Of a stretch of 15,873 nucleotides of DNA, positions 1 to 5,718 are shown piece after piece. The notes beneath the pieces are model-generated. The model did not search any database, was not told where the DNA came from, and saw only the letters and a list, made by a program, of their open reading frames with translations. Positions within the stretch are counted from its first letter, which is position 1. The number at the start of each line of letters is the position of its first letter. The stretch covers positions 1 through 15,873 of the forward strand of contig CAYMCP010000078.1 in the NCBI GenBank assembly GCA_964388965.1. Reading direction: 5' to 3'. The stretch comes from Albibeggiatoa sp964388965 (GTDB taxonomy: Bacteria; Pseudomonadota; Gammaproteobacteria; Beggiatoales; Beggiatoaceae). A program made the translations under genes and the position numbers.

Positions 1-279
1 CAGAAATCAAAGCGGAATCCGAATCCGTCGCAAAACNNNNNNNNNNNNNNNNNNNNNNNNNNNNNNNNNNNNNNNNNNNNNNNNNNNNNNNNNNNNNNNN
101 NNNNNNNNNNNNNNNNNNNNNNNNNNNNNNNNNNNNCAGAAATCAAAGCGGAATCCGAATCCATCGCAAAACCAGAAATCAAAGCGGAATCCGAATCCAT
201 CGCAAAACCAGAAATCAAAGCGGAATCTAAGCCCGTCGCAAAACCAGAAATCAAAGCGGAATCCGAATCTGTTGCAACA
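1..279 (+). repeat. 36-bp in-frame tandem repeat array, interrupted by the gap
   Basis: The unit starts CCAGAAATCAAAGCGG and encodes PEIKAESESVAK-like peptides. One unit lacking its first base is seen before the gap (1-35). Four units are seen after it: 137-171 (lacking its first base), 172-207, 208-243 and 244-279. They are nearly identical at DNA level; differences include gtc/atc/gtt and a KP for ES exchange in the unit at 208. Such near-identity suggests recent expansion, and the copy number is probably variable. Confidence 0.9.
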
Positions 280-354
280 ACATCTAGTCAAGCAACAACT
301 CAAAAAAAAACCACGCGGCGTAAAACCACGACCCGCAAAACAACCAAGAAATAA
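1..354 (+). CDS. 3' end of a repeat-rich protein with histone-H1-like basic tail (partial, contains assembly gap)
   Basis: This is the C-terminal end of a protein whose start lies outside the window. After the N run the frame reads tandem 12-residue units of the type PEIKAESESVAK (codons from 139), then a Thr/Gln/Ser linker, then the basic tail TTRRKTTTRKTTKK and two consecutive TAA stops (352-357). Before the gap the same unit is read with codons starting at position 3, so the two sides are out of frame only because the gap is an arbitrary 100 N. Acidic/Lys repeats followed by a Lys/Arg/Thr tail recall DNA- or polyanion-binding tails of bacterial H1-like and AlgP-like proteins, and of some polyhydroxyalkanoate granule-associated proteins. 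That is resemblance in composition only, and I do not recognise the family. It ends 15 bases before glgA, so the two are probably co-transcribed. The minus-strand open frame over the repeats is a periodicity artefact. Confidence 0.75.
   Translation, partial: QKSKRNPNPSQNXXXXXXXXXXXXXXXXXXXXXXXXXXXXXXXXXXEIKAESESIAKPEIKAESESIAKPEIKAESKPVAKPEIKAESESVATTSSQATTQKKTTRRKTTTRKTTKK
37..136. other. Assembly gap (100 N)
   Basis: Exactly 100 N, the usual placeholder for a gap of unknown size. Base 36 is the first base of a repeat unit and base 137 is the second, so joining the two sides directly would keep both the repeat phase and the reading frame. The true missing length is therefore probably a multiple of 36. 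Confidence 0.95.
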
Positions 355-355
355 T

Positions 356-363
356 AAGGGGAT
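356..363 (+). promoter_or_regulatory. Ribosome binding site of glgA
   Basis: An AAGGGG-type Shine-Dalgarno sequence overlaps the second TAA of the upstream gene and sits about 8 bases before the ATG at 370. This supports translation as part of one message with the repeat protein. Confidence 0.7.
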
Positions 364-369
364 GACTAT

Positions 370-1836
370 ATGTTTATTATGATGGTTACGCCAGAGTGTG
401 CTTCAGTTGCTAAAGTTGGTGGATTAGGCGATGTGGTGCAAGGTTTGGCACAAGAGCTTGCTATTCGTAGTCATAATGTCGAAGTGATTTTGCCAAAATA
501 TGATTGTATGCGTTATGACCGTATTTGGGGCTTGACTAAAACTTATGAAAATTTATGGGTACCATTTTATGAGCAGTGGATTCATTGTGATGTATATTTT
601 GGATTTGTAGACAATATTAAGTGTTTTTTTATCGAATCGCATTCAGAACACAATTTTTTCAATCGCGGCAAATATTACGGCGACGCGGACGATGTGGCAC
701 GTTTTGCATTTTTTTCACGCGCTGCATTAGAATTTATGCTCAAATCAAGCAAACAACCCGATATTATTCACTGTCATGACTGGCAAACTGCATTAGTACC
801 TGTATTGTTATACGAAATTTATCATAGCTTAGGTATGAGTCATACAAGAGCTTGTTTTACTTTGCATAATATGGGACATCAGGGTATTACGGGTAAAGAA
901 GTATTACTCCAATCTGGTCTTGACGTAGGAAAATTGCTGACTGCTGAAAAAATGCTTGATCCACAACATCCTAATGCAGTGAATTTGATGAAAGGCGGTA
1001 TTGTTTTCTCCAATTTTGTCACAACCGTTTCGCCGACTTATGCGTTTGAAATTCAGCACACAGAGCAAGGGCAAGGTTTGCAAGGAGTCTTGCAAGCGCA
1101 CAGTAGCAAACTTGGTGGAATATTGAACGGAATTAATTACGATATTTGGAATCCTGAAATTGATCCTTTTATTCCCTATCATTACAACATGGATTCACTA
1201 CCAAATAAGGTTAAAAATAAACAAGCTTTACGTCAACGTTTGATGTTAAGAGATGATTTTAAACCGTTGATTGCGGTGGTCAGTCGCTTGGATAAACAAA
1301 AAGGTATGGATTTAATTCTACACGCAATTTATTACGCTCTATCCCAGCAAGCACAATTTGTCTTACTTGGCGCGGGAGCTGAAGACAGTATTAATGCTAA
1401 ATTTTGGGGTGTGAAACATGAATTGAATGATAATCCTGACTGCCATTTAGAAATTGGTTATGATGAAGAATTAGCGCATTTGATTTATGCAGGCGCGGAT
1501 ATGATTTTAATCCCTAGTCTTTACGAGCCGTGCGGTCTAACGCAAATGATTGGTTTAAAATACGGTACAGTCCCTATTGTGCGTCACACGGGCGGTCTAG
1601 CTGATACGGTATTTGATGCCAATTACGCTGATAAACCGTATGAGGAACGTAACGGTTATGTATTCAGTGACCCAAATCCATTAGCATTGGAATCTGCTAT
1701 GAATCGTGCTATTGGTTTGTGGTACAAATATCCGCGTTATTTTCGCCAGCTACGCGCAAATGGTATGCACCAAGATCATTCATGGAATTATTCTGGACAG
1801 GATTATGTGAATATTTATGACTATATTCGCGCATAA
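370..1836 (+). CDS. glgA: Glycogen synthase (ADP-glucose:alpha-1,4-glucan glucosyltransferase, GT5)
   Basis: It extends alpha-1,4-glucan chains from ADP-glucose in the cytoplasm, for glycogen storage. The 488 residues fit the family (E. coli 477). The N-terminal GT-B half has the ADP-glucose-binding KVGGLGD motif with Lys15 at the E. coli position, HCHDWQTAL near 134-142 and LHNMGHQG with His166. The C-terminal half has VSRLDKQKG (Arg306, Lys311) and EPCGLTQMIGLKYG followed by RHTGGLADTV, with the conserved Glu at 386. All expected catalytic and binding residues are present. The N-terminal half (ILPKYDCMRYD, NFFNRG, RFAFFSRAALEF) is closer to the cyanobacterial GlgA2 / plant SSIII-IV style than to E. 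coli GlgA, as I recall those families. The start at 370 is chosen for the Shine-Dalgarno sequence and for Lys15; other Met codons follow at 379 and 382. No glgB, glgC or glgP is in the window. Confidence 0.96.
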   Translation: MFIMMVTPECASVAKVGGLGDVVQGLAQELAIRSHNVEVILPKYDCMRYDRIWGLTKTYENLWVPFYEQWIHCDVYFGFVDNIKCFFIESHSEHNFFNRGKYYGDADDVARFAFFSRAALEFMLKSSKQPDIIHCHDWQTALVPVLLYEIYHSLGMSHTRACFTLHNMGHQGITGKEVLLQSGLDVGKLLTAEKMLDPQHPNAVNLMKGGIVFSNFVTTVSPTYAFEIQHTEQGQGLQGVLQAHSSKLGGILNGINYDIWNPEIDPFIPYHYNMDSLPNKVKNKQALRQRLMLRDDFKPLIAVVSRLDKQKGMDLILHAIYYALSQQAQFVLLGAGAEDSINAKFWGVKHELNDNPDCHLEIGYDEELAHLIYAGADMILIPSLYEPCGLTQMIGLKYGTVPIVRHTGGLADTVFDANYADKPYEERNGYVFSDPNPLALESAMNRAIGLWYKYPRYFRQLRANGMHQDHSWNYSGQDYVNIYDYIRA

Positions 1837-1977
1837 GATTTAGTGATACAAATCATTTTCTCGTTACTACGCTCGGATTAAATTGATATTTTTAGCTCAT
1901 AACTTATTGATTTTATGTCTATAATAAATCAGTTTCGCCATTAGAGCGTAGGAACGGAAAATCATCATTTACCTTGT
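1837..1977. other. Convergent intergenic region between glgA and the MipA gene, with an imperfect inverted repeat
   Basis: It contains an inverted repeat with arms at 1853-1874 and 1944-1965, both built on TACGCTC / GAGCGTA plus CGTT(A/C)CTACG. The enclosed segment carries GCTCATAACTTATTGATTTTA, which recurs at 10952-10974 (inverted) and at 13983-14005. No gene and no classic hairpin-plus-T-run terminator is apparent. Confidence 0.6.
1853..1965. repeat. Dispersed intergenic repeat, copy A (family GTAASTTATTGATT ... GCGTAGGAACG)
   Basis: The terminal arms are imperfect inverted repeats with one bulge and two mismatches over about 22 bases. The inner part from about 1894 (GCTCATAACTTATTGATT) and the end GAGCGTAGGAACG (1944-1956) match the unit at 13983-14058 in order and orientation. 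It looks like a small non-coding repeat of MITE or REP type; it has no coding capacity. Confidence 0.6.
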
Positions 1978-2730
1978 TCAAAATATTCCTTGATAAGTTA
2001 TGCCTAGCAAAATAGTCATTTCATTTTCAGATGCTACGATAGGACTATTTTCAATTTCGCTATCGAATTGCGTATAAATCACTGTGCTATTGAGACTCCA
2101 TGATTCATTTAGACGATAGATGGCATTAAATTGTAAATATGGATTGATGGTATTATTCAATGTGTAAGCAGGTCTTGTCGCCCTTACCTCATTGGGTAAT
2201 ACACCGTAATAATAATTGCTATAATCGCCGTCTTGATAGGTGACACCGAGTTTTATACCAGCAATTGCTTGTCTTGTTAGAGGGCGACTTGTTCCCAGAG
2301 ATAAGTCGGCTAGTAAACCACCACTATGATCAGACACATCTTGTTGTATCTGCGCACCAATATTGATTAAATCAAGCTTCATATTCGCCGCAATACCTAA
2401 TCCAATAGAAAAATCACGATCTGCCATTCCCGTCAAAGCGGAGCTATCATCTGCCTCATAACCATTTAAATCTAAAGCTAAAATAGGAGCTAAACTAAAC
2501 TTTTCTGTATCAATAAGATAATATTTCAATTCTTTAAAATTAAATTCCCAACGTCCTGTTTTTAAATAGAGTGCGGGTAATAAACGCGCCTCACTACCTG
2601 TTGCTTGATACACTTCAGAGTGCCATAATCCAATCGCGCCGACACGATAAATATTTGACTCATCGGCTGCGTAAGCTGAAGCGTATATGATCCAGTATAA
2701 AACTATAAAGGAAAAAAATTGCTTTTTCAT
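1978..2730 (-). CDS. MipA/OmpV family outer-membrane protein
   Basis: The 250-residue protein starts with a signal peptide (MKKQFFSFIVLYWIIYASAYA, cleavage likely after AYA). Alternating beta-strand-like segments follow, as expected of an outer-membrane barrel. Family marks include the LLPALYLKTGRWEF strand, the YYYGVLPNEVRATRPAY stretch (the YYGV-x-EA-x-Y pattern of MipA/OmpV), a late INPYLQFNAIYRLNESWSL strand and a C-terminal Phe. MipA was described as a scaffold for MltA and penicillin-binding protein 1B in E. coli; most homologues have no proven role. I chose the Met at 2730 rather than the upstream in-frame ATG at 2757 because it begins the signal peptide directly and has an AGG 7 bases upstream. 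It lies 48 bases after murD on the same strand and may be partly co-transcribed with it. Confidence 0.85.
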   Translation of the reverse strand: MKKQFFSFIVLYWIIYASAYAADESNIYRVGAIGLWHSEVYQATGSEARLLPALYLKTGRWEFNFKELKYYLIDTEKFSLAPILALDLNGYEADDSSALTGMADRDFSIGLGIAANMKLDLINIGAQIQQDVSDHSGGLLADLSLGTSRPLTRQAIAGIKLGVTYQDGDYSNYYYGVLPNEVRATRPAYTLNNTINPYLQFNAIYRLNESWSLNSTVIYTQFDSEIENSPIVASENEMTILLGITYQGIF

Positions 2731-2737
2731 TAAAAAA

Positions 2738-2740
2738 CCT
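2738..2740 (-). promoter_or_regulatory. Shine-Dalgarno core deciding the MipA start
   Basis: On the minus strand TTAGG lies 7 bases before the ATG at 2730, while no comparable signal precedes the in-frame ATG at 2757. Confidence 0.45.
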
Positions 2741-2746
2741 AATTTA

Positions 2747-2774
2747 ATTATGAACATGAAAAAATTAATTGCAA
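2747..2774 (-). promoter_or_regulatory. Possible sigma-70 promoter for the MipA gene
   Basis: Read on the minus strand, TTGCAA and CATAAT are separated by 16 bases (4/6 and 5/6 to consensus) in the murD-mipA gap. The region is very AT-rich, so a chance match is possible. Confidence 0.3.
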
Positions 2775-2778
2775 TACA

Positions 2779-4155
2779 TTATGCTAATTGTGCCAATACC
2801 TGATCCATGAAAACTTGACCACGATGCGCATAATCCCTAAACATGTCGAAGCTCGCGCACGCAGGCGACAACAAAACGGCATCGTTTGCCTCTGCTAACT
2901 GTCTTGCTACAGTAATCGCAGCCTTCATGCTATCTGCCAAGTAAACGGGTACAGTGGAACATTCTTTTAATACTTTTTTAATCAATCGCGCATCACGTCC
3001 AATTAATACACAAGCTTTTAGATGCTGTTCTGCCACCATAGCTAAAGGTCGAAAATCTGCGCCTTTACCCTCACCACCTGCAATTAAAATGATTTTACCA
3101 GCCCGTTCCAAACCTTGAATTGCCGCGACCGTTGCACCTACGTTTGTCCCTTTAGAATCATTAAACCAATCAACACCTTGATATTGTGCTACCCATTGAC
3201 AACGGTGTGGTAAACCTTGAAATACTTGTACTGCATCCAACATCGCCGTCATAGGGATATTAATTGCCTCGCCCAAAGCTAATGCAGCTAAAATATTCGC
3301 TTGCATAATACGTGATTGTAATTTTGTAGCTTTTACGGGTAATAACAAGGTTGGAAATTGTGCTACTTGGCTGCGGACAAAATAAAGTTCACCTAAATGT
3401 GCGCAAACACTGTGAGTACCACGATTACAATGTAAACTAAAACTTAAATGGGTTTGATTAGGCTGTAACATCGCCACAACCATCGGGTCATCAGCATTAA
3501 TTACAACATGCTCGCATAATTGATAAATTTTCTGTTTCGTCTCAGCATATTCAGCAAAACTTTTGTACCTATCCATGTGATCCTCGCTCACATTTAATAC
3601 CACAGCCGCTTTAAGTTTCAGCGAATGCGTGGTTTCTAACTGAAAACTAGATAATTCCAAAATATATACGTCTGGACGATATTGCGTGATTAAATCCAAT
3701 GCAGAAATACCTAAATTTCCACCGATTCGCACCTCCCAACCGGTTTGCTTTGCCATCTCACCTAATAGCGTTGTTACGGTACTCTTGCCATTTGAACCTG
3801 TGATTGCAACAACGGGTGCGTCTACATAACGCGCAAATAACTCAATTTCACTAATAATTGGAACATTAGCAGATATTGCAGCTTGTAAAGCAGATTCCCG
3901 TAGCGACAATCCCGGACTGATTACAATTTCTTTGGCGCGCGCTAAAATTTCCGCATCAAAACCACCGATGATATATGAAACATCAGGCGCAATTTGCATT
4001 AAAGTATCTAATTGTGGCGGTGCTTGACGATTATCCATTACACAAATTGATACATGTTGTTGTCGCAAAAAACGACTACAAGCCATTCCTGTTTGTCCCA
4101 TACCCATGATAACGGTATAGACTTGTGGTAATCGCTGTAAATTATGAGCAAGCAT
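2779..4155 (-). CDS. murD: UDP-N-acetylmuramoyl-L-alanine--D-glutamate ligase
   Basis: It adds D-glutamate to UDP-MurNAc-L-Ala with ATP, a cytoplasmic step of peptidoglycan precursor synthesis. The 458 residues fit the family (E. coli about 438). Domain 1 has the UDP-binding MGMGQTGMACSRF near 17-29. The central Mur ligase domain has the ATP loop TGSNGKSTVTT (P-loop residues 120-126), LELSSFQLE near 166-174, NVSEDHMDRY (188-197) and the Lys of the AETKQKIY stretch (about 207), which corresponds to the carbamylated lysine. The C-terminal domain has WFNDSKGTNVGAT, GGEGKGADF and LLSPACASFDMFRDYAHRGQVF. All signatures are intact. The start ATG at 4155 has only a weak AT-rich leader. The gene lies outside a dcw cluster: no mraY, ftsW, murG or murC is beside it. 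Confidence 0.96.
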   Translation of the reverse strand: MLAHNLQRLPQVYTVIMGMGQTGMACSRFLRQQHVSICVMDNRQAPPQLDTLMQIAPDVSYIIGGFDAEILARAKEIVISPGLSLRESALQAAISANVPIISEIELFARYVDAPVVAITGSNGKSTVTTLLGEMAKQTGWEVRIGGNLGISALDLITQYRPDVYILELSSFQLETTHSLKLKAAVVLNVSEDHMDRYKSFAEYAETKQKIYQLCEHVVINADDPMVVAMLQPNQTHLSFSLHCNRGTHSVCAHLGELYFVRSQVAQFPTLLLPVKATKLQSRIMQANILAALALGEAINIPMTAMLDAVQVFQGLPHRCQWVAQYQGVDWFNDSKGTNVGATVAAIQGLERAGKIILIAGGEGKGADFRPLAMVAEQHLKACVLIGRDARLIKKVLKECSTVPVYLADSMKAAITVARQLAEANDAVLLSPACASFDMFRDYAHRGQVFMDQVLAQLA

Positions 4156-4185
4156 TTTTTCTATTCATCACGATGGCAAAAACAG

Positions 4186-4214
4186 ATTATTCAACAATCA
4201 TTACTCATTATCAA
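4186..4214 (-). promoter_or_regulatory. Likely sigma-70 promoter for murD
   Basis: On the minus strand TTGATA, 17 bases, AATAAT (5/6 and 5/6 to consensus) would give a leader of about 25 bases before the murD ATG. It is back to back with the promoter of the divergent ATPase gene. Confidence 0.45.
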
Positions 4215-4218
4215 GCAT

Positions 4219-4247
4219 TTGGCAAACGTAGCTATTTCTATTAATAT
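4219..4247 (+). promoter_or_regulatory. Likely sigma-70 promoter for the Wzt-like ATPase
   Basis: TTGGCA, 17 bases, TAATAT (5/6 and 4/6 to consensus) predicts a start near 4254, giving a leader of under 20 bases. This agrees with the lack of a clear Shine-Dalgarno sequence before the ATG at 4272. Confidence 0.4.
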
Positions 4248-4271
4248 GGTTTTTATTTTGTTGAACCTATT

Positions 4272-5468
4272 ATGCTCTACGCAATCAGCTTAACGAATGT
4301 TAGTAAAACTTATAAATCTTATCAAAGTGGTTGGAATAGACTACAAGAAGTGATTACTGGAAAATCTTTAGCGCAGAGATTTCACGCATTACAGCCGCTT
4401 AATTTACACATTCCACATGGTCAAGTGATTGGATTAGTTGGTAATAATGGTGCGGGAAAAAGCACTTTATTAAAAATGGTTGCAGGTACACTGATTCCCG
4501 ACGCAAACGGTGAATGCCACACTTTTGGGCGCGTTTCAGCATTGTTGGAACTTGGATCAGGATTTCACCCTGATATGACTGGACGTGAAAATGTTTATTT
4601 AACTGGCTCAATCTTAGGACTGAATAAAAATGAAATTGATAGTTTATATCAAGAAATTGTCGAATTTGCAGGTATTGCCGAATTTATGGATTTTCCGGTT
4701 AAAACTTATTCATCAGGAATGTTCATGCGGCTAGCGTTTTCCATTGCAACGTGTACTCAGCCCGATATTTTAATTATTGATGAAGCTTTATCTGTCGGAG
4801 ATGGTCGTTTTGCGCGAAAATCTTTTGATCGCATTATGGCGTTTCGTGAGCAGGGTAAGACAATTTTATTTTGTTCACACTCTCTGTATCAAGTGGAAAA
4901 GATTTGTGATCGGGTATTATGGTTAGATAAAGGCGTTGTCAGAATGGATGGATTACCATCACAAGTATTACCATTGTATAACGAATTTTTAAATGTAGAC
5001 AGTCAAGAGGCTAAACCACAACAAACGACAGTCCGACGCACTAACAAATCATCACAACATCAAATCATTAAAGTTGAGGGATGTAGTGGCGGACAGACTG
5101 CTGATAATTTAGTTTTAAAAACAGGACAAACTGATTTTTGGATTCGGATTCAGTTTTGTTATGATGAAAATTTACCTATGCCTAGTTTAGGTGTTGCTAT
5201 TTGGCGTAAAGACGGTTTGCTAGTTGCCAGTGCTTCAACTCACAATGATGGCTATATCATCACGCAGTGCGAAGCTGGTCAGGGAGAGGCTAAAATTTGT
5301 TTTCATGATTTGGCACTACTCAAGGGTAATTATACGGTAGATGTATCTTTGGGATGCGAGAATGCAATTCATCTGTATGATCAAATTGTGACAGCATTAT
5401 CATTTAGCGTCGAGCAACAAGGTGTAGAACAAGGTGTTATAACTTTGGCGCATGAATGGTGTTGTTAA
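4272..5468 (+). CDS. Wzt-type polysaccharide (O-antigen) export ABC transporter ATP-binding protein
   Basis: This 398-residue ATPase resembles Wzt/TagH proteins that power export of lipid-linked polysaccharides through a separate two-subunit permease. The ATPase domain (about 1-240) has Walker A GNNGAGKST (57-65), an ELGSGFHPDMTGRENVYL segment typical of this subfamily (93-110), the signature YSSGM (146-150), Walker B ILIIDEALSVGD (Asp170, Glu171) and the switch His203. Residues about 265-398 form a beta-rich C-terminal extension (FWIRIQFCYDENL, GVAIWRKDG, LLKGNYTVDVSLG) like the carbohydrate-binding Wzt_C domain, which reads the modified end of the glycan. No permease gene (wzm) or glycosyltransferase is adjacent, so it is an orphan here; the permease is probably elsewhere. 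It is divergent from murD with a short shared promoter region. The start at 4272 follows from the conserved YAISLTNVSKTY opening. Confidence 0.9.
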   Translation: MLYAISLTNVSKTYKSYQSGWNRLQEVITGKSLAQRFHALQPLNLHIPHGQVIGLVGNNGAGKSTLLKMVAGTLIPDANGECHTFGRVSALLELGSGFHPDMTGRENVYLTGSILGLNKNEIDSLYQEIVEFAGIAEFMDFPVKTYSSGMFMRLAFSIATCTQPDILIIDEALSVGDGRFARKSFDRIMAFREQGKTILFCSHSLYQVEKICDRVLWLDKGVVRMDGLPSQVLPLYNEFLNVDSQEAKPQQTTVRRTNKSSQHQIIKVEGCSGGQTADNLVLKTGQTDFWIRIQFCYDENLPMPSLGVAIWRKDGLLVASASTHNDGYIITQCEAGQGEAKICFHDLALLKGNYTVDVSLGCENAIHLYDQIVTALSFSVEQQGVEQGVITLAHEWCC

Positions 5469-5529
5469 TTGTGACGATGCGCTACGTTGTCACTTAACTG
5501 GACGCACTGGCATCCAGCATTATTGTAAA

Positions 5530-5566
5530 TTCTTTTTGCGTGATGCACCAGCGTCATGCAAAAGAA
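5530..5566 (+). terminator. Strong hairpin after the Wzt-like gene (terminator or REP-like element)
   Basis: The arms 5530-5546 and 5551-5566 pair over about 17 positions (a few G-T pairs, one bulge) around the 4-base loop ACCA. There is no T-run on the 3' side, so intrinsic termination is uncertain. The right arm belongs to a dispersed repeat that recurs at 13949-13976. Confidence 0.5.
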
Positions 5567-5572
5567 CTTTCC
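5546..5572 (+). repeat. Dispersed short repeat, copy 1 (CACCAGCGTCATGCAAAA family)
   Basis: CACCAGCGTCATGCAAAA followed by GAACTTTCC here; the second copy at 13949-13976 differs by one extra A and a C/T change. Here it forms the right side of a hairpin; the second copy lacks the matching left arm. Confidence 0.65.
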
Positions 5573-5664
5573 ACCCTCCAACAAAGACCCCCAAGACGAG
5601 GAAATCGGTGTATTTAGGATTAAGGTGTCGAAGTGAGAATTGTTGCTGCTATTGCCAACGACTC

Positions 5665-5707
5665 GCTGATAACTGATAATCATTGATGACTATTGCTAAC
5701 CGATAAC
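5665..5707 (+). repeat. Degenerate GATAAC-type short repeat before the Atm1-like gene
   Basis: The stretch contains TGATAACTGATAAT, TTGATGAC, TTGCTAAC and CGATAAC at 7-10 base spacing. Its function is unknown; it may be a decayed heptamer repeat, or a binding region placed just before the start codon. Confidence 0.3.
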
Positions 5708-5718
5708 AAATTGAATCT

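Larger units (their letters stand above)
5469..5718 (+). other. Intergenic region between the Wzt-like and Atm1-like genes, with a long hairpin
   Basis: No convincing gene is seen. Open frames on both strands of 70-75 codons overlap each other, are Cys/His-rich and low in family-like content, and have no Shine-Dalgarno sequence. The region holds the hairpin at 5530-5566 and, just before the next gene, a degenerate GATAAC-rich stretch (5665-5707). Confidence 0.6.

Noticed and set aside
1..279. CRISPR array suggested by a 36-bp repeat length
   Set aside because: The units are strictly head to tail with no spacers, keep an open reading frame and encode a simple peptide repeat.
7..303. Minus-strand open frame giving FGFRFDFWFCDG repeats across the N gap
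   Set aside because: It is the antisense of the 36-bp coding repeat, is read through Ns, and its frame depends on the arbitrary gap length. The plus frame has a natural end and leads into glgA.
2731..2757. Upstream in-frame start for the MipA gene
   Set aside because: The added nine residues precede an otherwise ideal signal peptide and have no Shine-Dalgarno sequence; the ATG at 2730 has one.
5452..5683. Two overlapping small open frames (74 and 72 codons, opposite strands)
   Set aside because: They overlap each other and the hairpin repeat, lack ribosome binding sites and have atypical Cys/His-rich composition.
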